A stretch of 64,000 nt of DNA, from contig JBITNC010000001.1 of the NCBI GenBank assembly GCA_050084985.1, positions 108,252,001 to 108,316,000 of the forward strand, written 5' to 3'. The stretch's first letter is position 1. Each line of letters opens with the position of its first letter. A program made the translations under genes and the position numbers. The notes below the pieces were generated by a model. It did not search any database. It saw only the letters and a program-made list of their open reading frames with translations, and was not told where the DNA came from. Source of the stretch: Nageia nagi (Eukaryota > Pinophyta). This document shows, in pieces, positions 35,752-46,694 of this stretch.

Positions 35752-38700
35752 TTTTTTTATCCTAGAATGTAAGAAGGTTGACGAACCTAGTCAAATGTTA
35801 TGCAATCTGAAAAGAATTACAATTGTGTTCACATCTTTATGGACATCCTAATTTTGTTTATTTACAAGAAGTAAAATCCTTGAATTTCACTCTGCAATCT
35901 ACATGCTCTACAATTTGGCTAGCTTTCTAGATGTACTACACCAACCACCTGCATGGTATTGGGTAAGCTATTATTTTGGTTGATATGAAGTGGAAAGTTA
36001 ACTTTGTTACATGGGGAACTGACCCATCCTAACATGCAATATGGGTTTTTCTCCAAGTAGGTGGGATGTCTTTTGGAATCATTAATGTTCATGCTTCCAT
36101 TGATGCATAAGATAAATGTGCTCTTTGGAAATGTTGTGCTTTATCTTTACCTCCTTCTATGTGGTTTATGTATGGGGATTTCAATATGGTTGAGAAACCA
36201 ATAGATAAGCTGAGTTAGAAACCAATAAGTGGGCCTTTGGATAACGAGATGCCTAGTATTTCATGAAAAATAAATTAGGTCTTTTCAACCCTAACTCATA
36301 TTTTTCAATAAGAGATTTTCCTAAACATCTTTGGTACACATGGTCTAATTTTCAAGTGGGCCAAGAAAGAGTTCTTAAACATCTAGATCGGTCCATGTTA
36401 TTGGACCAATGAGAGTTTTTCTTCTCCAAAAGGCTTCCAATAGTGCATTTAGTGGAAATTATTCTTGGAATGAATACTTCATACCATCTTCCTATTATGT
36501 TTATAATTTCTTCTTTTGCTCTCCCTCAACCATAGTTTAAATCCTAGTTTTTCTTGAATACTTTATTCCTTCAGAACAAAGCCTTTGTTTTTCATATCCA
36601 CTATGTTTAGAGTTTTATCCCTTGACCCAGAGGAAAATATGGGTGTATTGAATGGTGGAATGATTCCATATTCTACACTATTGCTCTTTTATACAATATG
36701 GTAAAGAAATTTTCTCAGCTCTGACATCACTCTAATTTATCTCTTCATGAGGAGCTAGCTAGAGCTTCTTTGCAGTTGGAGTCTAATCCCTTTGACGAAA
36801 GTATTCAATCCCATATGGTCTAGATTTGAGCCCTAAGGCAAGCATAGCTCAAATCTCGACTGCACTAGATTAAGATTGGGGATAGGGTCTCTAAAGAATT
36901 TTTTCAACACCTTAGGCCACTTAGACATTCTACTCAGTTTCAAGTCATTTAAAAGAATGGTGTTTTACTTACTTCTTTACCTTATATTACTAATGCTTTC
37001 ACTCAACATTACACTTAGATTTTTATGCTCAAAAGTCTACACCAGTAAGAGAATATGCCCTTAGGATTTATAAAGAGGTGGTTCCAACTCAATTCTTAGA
37101 GGAACATCAAAGGGATTGAGATCCTGTCTTATCACTAGAAGATTTAGAAAGTGTTATGGCCCACATGGAAGATGCTAAATCTCCTAGCCTGGAAGCTTGG
37201 CTGCAGAAGCCTTTGGCTATCTCTTAGCCAATAAGACTTCTAATGGATTAATTTGAGGAATCACTCTATCCAACAATGTTGGACAACTTGTAAATGGGAA
37301 TTTTATAAATAATTCCTTTCTTACCATCAATAAACATGAGTAGTAAGTAACCAATACCATTCAATGATTGAATACTTTTTATCAAGTATCTAGATCCAGT
37401 ATTCAATGGAGGAAAACATCTTATTACATATAATCTATGTTTCCTTAGTCCAAATAGCTTGACAAATACAATTGGGACTAGATTATGCTAGGAGAATTTT
37501 TTAAATTTCTTGGCATTCCATTTACCTTTCAAGGTTTTCCTCTTGAGCTTTGGCAATATGTTATTTTTAAAGTGGAGGAAAATTTTGAATATTGGGTAGT
37601 AAAAAAACCTTTCTTTGGCAGGTAAATTTTAAATTTATTCCAAAGTACTTCAGTCTACCCATGTTTATTATTTGTCTTACTGGGTTGCTTCCTAAGAATG
37701 TTACAACAAATTGGAAAAGCTTATTCGAGACTTCCTCTGGTCTTCCATTTTGGATAAAAAGGTTTTCATAGAGTGGCTTGGTCTACTTGTTGTCACTTGC
37801 ATTTTATTGGAGGCATGGGGATGGTTGATTGCAAAAAATAAGGTTTAACCCTTTTAACTAAGTGGCTTATGTGAGCTTTCAAAGGAATGGAAGCCTGGAA
37901 AGTCCTTATCAAACATTTTATTTCTTCAGGTGTTCTACTCAATCGTAAAGTTTGGAAAGCAATGGATTTTCCTTCATTGGTAGTAGCTCCATTTTTCATC
38001 AAAATTCATGGTACTTTCATGATTAGAAGCATTTGGAAAACTTGGAAACAACTTAGTCCATGGATTTCTTGGAAAGGTGCTTGAAGCCATCCTAGGATTT
38101 ATCTCAACACACTCAATACATGGTGGTATTTTGTTATTTAAGTTAATCAAATGCCATTGGATAAAACTCCTTAGATTCATACTTAGAAATTTTTCAAATG
38201 AGTAGCCAATATTGCAAACTTTTATTCATAACAAATGAAAGATTAGATCCCTTAGGATTATTTCAAATGAATGTTCTGCTTGAACAATGAAAATAAAAGT
38301 ACTTATGATGCTATGATTGACAATGTTCCTTTTTCTATCTGGTGTAAAATTAGAGCTTGAGACCAAAAACCATGGTGGAAGGACTAGGCTTTGCATGGCA
38401 AAATCCTTTACGCCATTACAAGGATTGAAATGGTTATAATTACCTTACACTTGCTTTCACCATAGTTGCCCCACACAATTTTAAGTGGGATTTAATATCC
38501 ACTAATTCTCACTATAAAGTCATATTTCATGCCACTTAGGATCCTTATTTGGAACCAAAAAAATATTTTTTATATGGAGTATGATGTATCAAGGATTTTC
38601 TCTTAGTTCTCGACTAAAGCATTTAGGAACTCCAAATCCTAGTTGTGTTTTTTATCAAGAACCAGAGTCTTACCTTCATCTTTTTTGGTCTTATAGATGC

Positions 38701-39510
38701 TTTATTCTTTCTTGGGAGTGGGTAATATCATTCTTTTCTCTTTATTTCTTTGTACCTTTTACTTGGCATCATGCCTTATTAGGAGATCTAGTCATCTTCT
38801 TCCTTTCCTTATGAGATGTGTGGTAGATTTTTTGTATCAACCTTATTTTTTTTTTATTTATTTGGAAAGCTAGAAATAAAATTATTTTTAGCATGAAGAG
38901 CCCTTGATAACCTTTTCTCTAACTAGTTAGTTAGAAATCTTTTATGATATTCATTTGTAGATCCATGATCAATCCAAATCAAGATGGATGCAGAGCATTT
39001 AATAGAAATGATGGAATAATACCAAAGAATATACCTTTCATAGTTAGTCTCATACCTCCAAATAATTCCCTTATTGATCATTCTTAGGACATGCATGCTT
39101 GATATCGATCCCATTGGTGATCGTAATCATATGGATGATAAGCATCATATGAACAATCAAATCAACACTCTATCCAGATGTTACGAATTTAATGATCGTG
39201 ATGCCAACTTGTCTAGGCCCTTTAATCTGCATAGTGTGAGCTCCTCCTGCCCTCCTATTCCTACATCATTGAACCCCAATTAGGGATGAGATAATTTAGA
39301 TATTAATGAGGAGTATGTGGTGGGCTAGGGTATCCCTCTTGAGAAAACTGAGCACCATCTACCAAACTTTGACATGGCAGTAGGCCATGATGCATATGAC
39401 CCAACTTTATATAATGAAGGGAGGGTTAATGATGGTTGGGATTTATAGACCATATCAAAAAATACTTATCATCATATGGTGGAGACGAAGGAACCAATCT
39501 AGGAGGGAAG
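35748..39510 (+). pseudogene. LINE-C ORF2: endonuclease-reverse transcriptase with internal deletion
   Basis: ATG at 35748 is followed by the endonuclease start L-S-stop-N-V-R (Trp codon now TAG), then VYLQEVKSLNF with the catalytic Glu, and YGDFNMVEKPIDKLS near 36170. The pre-RT segment IKIGDRVSKEFFQHL is at about 36870-36915. Around 37190 the fingers and first palm motifs are missing: SPSLEA is followed at once by late-palm sequence. Motif C is VNGNFINNSFLTI (about 37290-37330), with both catalytic Asp replaced by Asn. Thumb sequence FLGIPFTFQGFPLELWQYVI (about 37505-37560) follows. The zinc-type linker (LSSRLKHLG-x-PNPSC) and IWKARNKIIF end near 38890. A hydrophilic tail (39020-39510) replaces RNase H. 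Confidence 0.85.
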
Positions 39511-39746
39511 TTAGGCATTTTGTGTTTAATGAATATGGTTTTTTCTATTAAACAAACTTTAATGGTTTAGTGGTTAGTTGTGGTGCCTTTTGTCATGCTG
39601 GAACTTGACATGTGTAATGTTATGTTTGTATCTCTTTCCAATAATTAGGAAGGGTATTATTGGACTAGGGATGTATTCTCTGCTACCTACACCCTTTTGT
39701 TGTTAAAGCATTTATTTAATATAAAGTACCTTTTCATCAAAATAAA

Positions 39747-39761
39747 AAAAGATATATTTAT
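39747..39761. repeat. Right target-site duplication of LINE-C
   Basis: AAAAGATATATTTAT, directly after the oligo-A tail; identical to 34327-34341. Confidence 0.85.
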
Positions 39762-40780
39762 AAAATTATATATATCTTTTAATTTATTTTATTAAAATTT
39801 TTTTATATGATTTCAAAGAATGATTGCTTAAAAGTTATTAGATATAGCAATACCAAGAAATGAGATAGACTCCCCAAGAATGATATCTCTCAATGTTTTT
39901 TGATATATAAGAGATTATATCAAAGCTAGTTTATACAATTTTTTGAAATTCATTTATAAATAAATTATATATTTATTAAAATGCATTTATGAAAAAGATC
40001 ATATAATTATTTATATAATTTGCTGAAATGCATATATTTATATATTTTGCTAGAATGCATTAAAAAAAGAGAAGTCTTTCAAAATGGGAAGTTATTTTGA
40101 GATTACTTTTAATTAAGGGCAATAGATGTTATTGTTTATTGAATGGATAAGAAAATAATTACCTTGGATACTATATGTATTAATCCAATTCTTACTTGAA
40201 TAAGTATAAATAAAAAATGGGATATTACTTGTTAAACTCTTGAGATTGAATTATAAATTGATTATTATAGTACTAGTAAAGTGATAGATCTAACTTATGC
40301 ATTTACTTTCCTACAAATAGAATGTTGATGCTCTCTTGGAGATAATATTTATTTTAGGCAAGGATGCCTTTATAATTAGTACTACATTTCAAAATGTTCT
40401 TGTTTGAGCGATATCAAAATTAAGTTAGAGAATAATTTGATCCAATAAGATTTCTTATAATAAAACCCTATATTAGGTTATTATAGGTACGTGAGAGATT
40501 ATGAGACCACTTTAAGGAGAATTTAGCCTTCAATAATGTTATTATAAGACATAGAGGGATTTGTAATAGGATATTAGGATTTTTTTGAGAATGTGATGGG
40601 ATTGAAATAAGTACCATGTTAGAAATGACCTTGAAACTTAACCTTTATTTTAACGCAAGGAGGCATTAAATAAAAAGAGAACCTATAAGATAAATATGTA
40701 ACTTTATCTTGGGCAAGATATTATCATGAGGAGATGGTCATTCCTAGTTGAGGATGGCTTTGAGGATCAATAAGGACACA
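39762..40780. other. AT-rich stretch without gene
   Basis: Holds the right part of the 45-bp array (about 39950-40075), then non-coding sequence resembling in composition the LTR-element interior at 28.6-32 kb. Confidence 0.45.
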
Positions 40781-42169
40781 TGATTCATAAAACCTACTTC
40801 ATGATTTAATTTAGATCTTCACACTTTGTTCATTTTAATGCTTGCGAAAATAAAAATGCACACCAAATCAAAAACACACAAAATAATGTACACATATAGT
40901 TACCCTGGTTCGATTGATATGGTCTACATTCAAAAAATAGCAGTCCATTATTGTAGATTTTATTTTACAATATCACTTGTATGATCCTTTTTGCTTCACT
41001 CTTTTGTTTGTCAAAGTCGAATCATATGATCATTGTAGGCTCTCCACTAAATCCCTTTCTTGAAGAAGACTCTCTTTTCAATGAAAGTCCTTGAGAATAG
41101 TTCCACGTATCTTATTAGAGATGGCATATTTAGAACTATCCTTTGTTTTTTTTCTTTTCATCATGGCAATTATGTCATCCACTTCTTTCTCCATGGAAAT
41201 AATATTATTCATGTTCTTTTTCTTCTTCTATGCAAGATTGAAATGTATCTCCAATATTACTCTCATGGTTTTGTTATTTTCCATGAAGTTTACAATCAAA
41301 TGGATTCTTCCACATTATTTTCAAACCTACACTAACTCCCTCTTGGGAGGAAATCCACGCTAAAGGACTTAACTTTTTTTCATACTCCATGTTCCCTTTT
41401 ATAACATTAAGGGATTTCAAATTTGGAGTTTATGGTTACATGGTGATAAGAAAATATTTATTATTTTTTCTCCTTTAAAATATGCTCTTATACTCACAAC
41501 AATAATCTCCCTCATTTGTATTCTTGTAGCATTGTTTGGGCCTCATATGGTTATATTTTCCTATCTTTTTAGATTTTGCAAAACAATCAAAACTACTTCT
41601 CGTGCCATTTTGACATGACCACAATTTCATGACCATAATTCTAAATGTTACAAAATTTCATCTAGGTGTTCTTGGATAAATTTATCTTAACTGGTATAAA
41701 TTTCATACTTTAAATCTTTATTGGTAACTTTAAGCATTGTCATCAAGTTAGCCTCCAACATAGATTTGCACCAGCTATCAAAATTTTGACTGTCATAACG
41801 TAGAATGATAATTTACCCTTTTGTGAGCACCATAACTTTCAAGTATTTAATCCAAATGTCTTAAAATTTTAACCACATGTTCACCATAATACGAGGTACC
41901 AATGATTCAAATTTCAAGCTATGAAGCAACCTGAGATGCTCCTGTTGAGTCCATAATTAGAGCCTTTCATGCATATTTTGCATTTTTTATATTTAACTCC
42001 AAATTTTAAAAAGCCATAACTTACAAACCATAACTTTGTCTTATTTACCATTTGAAGAATTGGAATAATGTAAGAGAGATATTTCACATGGAAGAGAATA
42101 ATTAACAAAATTATAAACATGAAAAATCACCTTTTTTTAAGACTTCGAAATCCATTTCGGGTCAACACA
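40776..42169 (-). mobile_element. Solo LTR of the nested-element family with perfect 5-bp duplication
   Basis: The LTR itself is 40781-42164 (1384 bp), starting TGATTCATAAA and ending TTTCGGGTCA on the plus strand. It aligns with 24210-25689 and 26339-27782, for example at 'TGCTTGCGAAAAT', 'CACAAAATAATGTACA' and 'GGTTCGATTGATATGGTCTA'. ACACA flanks both sides (40776-40780 and 42165-42169). A single LTR with matching flanks is what recombination between two LTRs of one element leaves behind. Two small frames near 41060-41360 are part of the LTR and not genes. Confidence 0.88.
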
Positions 42170-43458
42170 TCTTACAGTAACCAGGTGGTTATCCATTTTT
42201 AAAAGAAGGCAATGCTAGTACTAATATTGCAAATATAATGCTGACATGTGACCATGCATCATCATTGGAGAATTAATGATGTTTATGATGATTCATAAGT
42301 AGATGACCTCACTAATTATCAAGACATGCACTAGCCTTAGCATAGAGTCATACTAAGTGTGTGGGTCTTAATATCATATGCAAGCTAAGGGAAATGCATA
42401 GTTCTCTATGAAATATGGGCCTTATAGATAAAATCTTAAAATACTATGATCGCATGTTCCTGTTAAATGTTTTTTAGTAAAATGGGGAGGTCATTACATT
42501 GGTATTTACTAATGGGATATCTGAGGAAGTAAACCTAAAACATTGAGAAGGTTGGCCACCTTTTAACCCCTTGAATGATCATTTGCATTGATTATGAACT
42601 AAGTAGATATGACTAATTAACTATTATGTATTTTAGTTCTCGAACTTATGAACATATTATATGTAAAAAAAAATTTATTTCCTTCCAAGGTCAAAAAAAG
42701 AGGGCTATGATAAATAATTACATATATGATTTTACTGATTCTATTAATGTGATGATGATAAGATATTTGATGATGTTGATGTGTACTTATTTATTTTCAT
42801 GAGCATATGGATTTGTAGATGTTTAATTTCATGATATAATTTAATAAATAATATATTTAATGATGAAAATAAGATGGAAACAAATTGATTTGATAATAAT
42901 GATAATTTATGATTGATAAAATAGATATAATCAATATAACCACAAAAAGGAAACCAAATAGGTTTGAGGAAATAAACACATCATAATAAGCAAAACTTCA
43001 AAATTTACACATTCACGAATAGCAAAAAAAAAATTCCTAGATTGAGATTGATAGTTTTTTGCAAAATTTTTCAAATGACCTGAAAGGCAAACTTTGAGTA
43101 TTGATAATAAGCAAATGTGATGCTAGATTGATGAGCAAAAAGATGTACTTGATTGTTGATAATAAAATCTAATTGCAAGAATATATGATTGTAAAATTGG
43201 ATGTGATTTGGTTAATTTTTGAAGTTGAAATCATTTACAAATTTGATTTTTGATTTGCAAAAACTCAATCTCTTATTTATATTAAAAATGGAGATTTCAA
43301 GGATCATTTACCTTTAAAATAATTGGAAGTATTAAATTGATTAAAACCAAAACAAGATTTCCATACTATGGATATAAGGGAATAGGCCATCATTGGCTAT
43401 TACAAAATAATATTGAGATAATCCTTAAAACAATAGTGTCAAGATACCTTAAGAAGAT
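42170..43458. other. AT-rich stretch without gene
   Basis: No coding resemblance and no clear repeat boundary. Confidence 0.4.
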
Positions 43459-44900
43459 TCAAGAATCCTTATTTTGGAGTTTCCTCGAGGGAGAACCCTT
43501 CTTATGGATATAATTTTTTAGTTCCTTGAACATGAAAATAGTTTCCTTAGAGGAATATAAGGTGAGCTTGATGAGGCATGGATTATCCTTGATAGCTTCC
43601 TCCATGCTTTTCAATTGGATTTGTTGTGCTTTTGTAGTAAAAGTTGACTTTTTCCTTTTCAACTTCTTTCCTACAGGAGTTGCAATAGGTGATTTAGAGT
43701 TCTTTTTCTTTGAGTATGAGTCATTAGATCCATCTATGTTATTGTCAAAGACCTTTATTAGAGATTCCTTCTATCATTTTAATCTTCATTGAGAACCCTC
43801 CTTGATAATTTCTTTCCTCTTAGAAGAGGTTAGGTACATACCATCCATATTTTTTACTTATTGAGGCATATCTCTTCACATCTAAGAAGGAAGGGTCCTT
43901 AGTTTCCTTCGATGTTTCCTCCTATTCGAGTGATTTCTTATCTTCACTAAGATCTTATGCAATAAGATTTATTGGATATGAATCGGCCATCATATTAAAT
44001 CAAAGGAGGCCTTTGATCTTGAGTCCAACTTGCCCGAAGAAGAGTATATAAATAGTTTATTGTATCTTAGTTTAGTTGTTGCCCACTTAGCTTCCTCGTG
44101 TTACACTACCATAGTAGTTTCTCCATCAACTACAATATAAAAAAGAGATTTTTATAAGTTGGTTCCCTTGAATATGGTCCATGAAGCCCATGTGAATGCT
44201 CCTCATAATGTCTTTGTAATGAATTAAATAAAACTAACATATATTTACCCCAAAATTTAGGATTTTTTTTATAAATGTTATACCCATAATAAGTTATGAA
44301 GTGGGTAAGAGCGATCCACATTGAGCCTTAAATATCATTAGTTAGTTCAACACTCAAGTGGTCCATATTGATCAATCTTGCATTATTAGTTTACTAGAGT
44401 TCACTTTCTTAACAACACCATCTATTAGGGAAGATTCCAAATAATGATCCCTCCATTACAACTCAAATCACCCAAAATATGGCCCATTTTATCATGACGT
44501 TAATTAGTTTTTATCTTGGGGTCCATATCATCTAAGATAGTACACTTTCAAAGATTATTCATCCTCACCCATGAATAACCCTCCACATCCATGATGTGGG
44601 TACAAAACATTTCCCATGGAACAATCCTCATATTTGTTTACTTCTTTATGTAGAGAAATGACTACTACCTTATGTCATCACCCTACATAGGTATACATTT
44701 CTTGATCATTACCCCTTGTCATCTACCAAAAATGGATATAAGTTACTAGTTTGCCCATATCTATTGAATAGTCCTAACATTTGTCTTTTGATACCCTCCT
44801 TTCCAATATTCATTAAGGAGTATCAAGACGAAGTATGATAGCATCACTTGCTAACCATATCCAAGGTGTTTTAGTTCATCTAAGTAATTTTTTAAGAGGG
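43459..44900 (-). pseudogene. Unassigned decayed coding region
   Basis: The minus strand gives long semi-open pieces that look like real protein rather than AT-rich noise. ALTHFITYYGYNIYKKNPKF, HSHGLHGPYSREPTYKNLFF (44130-44321), WATTKLRYNKLFIYSSSGKL (about 44030-44090) and KDPSFLDVKRYASISKKYGW (about 43840-43900) occur colinearly. They end in a Lys-rich piece KAQQIQLKSMEEAIKDNPCL (43560-43640). Frames shift several times and stops often fall where Trp would fit. I do not recognise the family. A retroelement gag or accessory ORF is the likeliest class, given the surroundings. It could also be a host pseudogene. Confidence 0.45.
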
Positions 44901-45650
44901 ATAAGGACTAGTTATGATTAGAAACTTTCCATCTAATCATATACCTAGCTAATAATGAATAACAAGAAGTCATATATAAGGTTCTATACTTATTTATTAT
45001 TGTTTTATCAAAAGGAACTATGATATAAATTTACCAAACCATATTCTATCTAGTAACCTATGGTTTGAAATAATCATGTGTCAATAAAAATATGATCTTT
45101 CCATTATTTAAAATATTCATTCATTAAACTATAAATCATATTAACAACTACTAACATTGTCATGAGTGCAATCAAATCTAGATTCTCTTCAATCATACTT
45201 AATTTCAAAATTAGATAGTATTTACAATTGTAGAAGTTACTCCATTTATCCATTTCTTAAACCACGAACGTAAATATCATAAATTTTACAACCTCGTAAA
45301 ATATAATCATAATTCGTACATTATTTTAACCATTCATAGAGTATCACACCAATACAATCATTTATCAAAAGATACCATATTTGATTAATGTGAGAACCTC
45401 TTAATGTAAGTTTAAGAAGGAAAACCCATGTACCTTTACCTTGAAAATGATCAATTTATTTATTTCATAAGAACAATGCATAAATCTACATAGAGTATTC
45501 TTTAAATCACTTTTTCGTTTTAATTCAATGGTTAATTAATAATAATATAATTAAATTACTTAATTATATTATTCAAACTATTGGTATAACCTTTCATTAA
45601 AAACTATGTTCACTTTGCAAACTTAATCCTTTTAAAATAAAGATATAATA
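44901..45650. other. AT-rich stretch without gene
   Basis: Left flank of LINE-B; no coding signal. Confidence 0.4.
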
Positions 45651-45735
45651 TTTTTTTTTTGATGCAGTTGGAAGATGGATTTTTTACTCTAATACTAACT
45701 AGTTAGAACTTCCCGAGAATAGGTGGAATATATTA

Positions 45736-46420
45736 CTACATAACAATCCTCCAACTGTTTAAGAAAACAAAAACAAACTTCACTTGACGTGTTTTCTCGA
45801 AACTCCTTCCTTCCTTAACCTCCTGGCCTTCCTCAGGGTCGGACCATTTAATCAAATCCATGGTACCCATTTTCCTGGCTACATGTATGAAAATCATCAG
45901 GATAAGCCCATGGTGCAGAACTTCCCCGCCCTTACTCTTCTAGAAGTCCTCCACCACCTTGTCCAATTCAGCATATAAGAACGCCAGGATATTCAGTTTA
46001 AATCCTTTCAGATGATTTACAAGCCCGAAATGGAAGCTCCTCATCCAAACATTAGAATTATCCAAGGTAACAAATTGCAATATTATCCTTGCAATTTCTG
46101 GCCACGGTTCAGGCAGAGAAACCATGGCCACAATTCCCTACTTTTCTCTCGATAGCTCCATCCCTCCTTTGCAGAATTTGCCGAGTTCCAACTTGAGATA
46201 TGGTTGTCTCGTCGAATAACGTCACCCACAAAATAAAGCCCACTCACTTTGGAAAGCATTTTTTGGTTGACTTAAAAGGAGATGCCATACACCTTTACCG
46301 CCCCTCCTTGCCATCTCTCCAGAAACTGTCTTGAAATGTCCTGCGACCGTCAGGGAAACATCAAGTTTTCTTGGTTCCAACTTGAGTTCGTGACCCTCCG
46401 TATCCTATTTTCATTTTGGA
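45736..46420 (-). pseudogene. Unassigned open stretch downstream of LINE-B ORF2
   Basis: One minus-strand frame stays open for about 230 codons except for three stops (one at 46138-46140, one at 45940-45942, one near 46230). Pieces include MARRGGKGVWHLLLSQPKNA, QPYLKLELGKFCKGGMELSR, VSLPEPWPEIARIILQFVTL, then FHFGLVNHLKGFKLNILAFL and a charged tail GGEVLHHGLILMIFIHVARK. Two of the three stops are TAG or TGA codons that one transition could have made from Trp. Composition and openness suggest real coding history between ORF2 and the poly-A tail. I do not recognise the family; a beta-rich nucleic-acid-binding module is a guess. Confidence 0.45.
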
Positions 46421-46621
46421 GCCATTAGAGCCTTTGTCTACATAGAGTTTACCACCTGAAAACTACCACTAGCGAAGACAATAACCACTACGCTGCGGCC
46501 TTGAAATAACTCCCCATCATCTTCCTTTCTAGAAAAATATGCCGTGCTCGGCCTCTGAGACTAAAAAAACTCTTCGCTCATCCTACCAGCCCGTAAGCCC
46601 AGACTACGAAGATGACCCTTC

Positions 46622-46694
46622 CAACGAACTCTGTACCCATCTTCCTCATCATAACTCTGTAGCGAGGTGAGGAAGATGGGTACAGAGTTCGTTG
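46622..46694. repeat. Perfect 27-bp inverted repeat with 19-bp spacer inside the RNase H region
   Basis: 46622-46648 and 46668-46694 are exact reverse complements. The core is GAACTCTGTACCCATCTTCC and its complement. The arms lie where the RNase H frame (HNYREANCLA) runs out and the frame shifts. The structure probably arose as a local inverted duplication. Confidence 0.95.

Larger units (their letters stand above)
34342..39746 (+). mobile_element. LINE-C: near full-length plant L1-type LINE, plus strand
   Basis: About 5.4 kb bounded by a 15-bp target duplication and ending in a 'TTTAATATAAAGTACCTTTT..CATC' tail with oligo-A, as in plant L1 elements. It holds ORF1 (DUF4283, knuckle) and ORF2 (endonuclease, partial reverse transcriptase, linker, hydrophilic tail). 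The ORFs overlap by ATGA at 35748-35751. Many stops and a deletion inside the reverse transcriptase make it inactive. Confidence 0.9.

Noticed and set aside
41060-41363. Two overlapping frames of about 90 codons
   Set aside because: They lie within the solo LTR; the corresponding positions in the other two LTR copies are not open.
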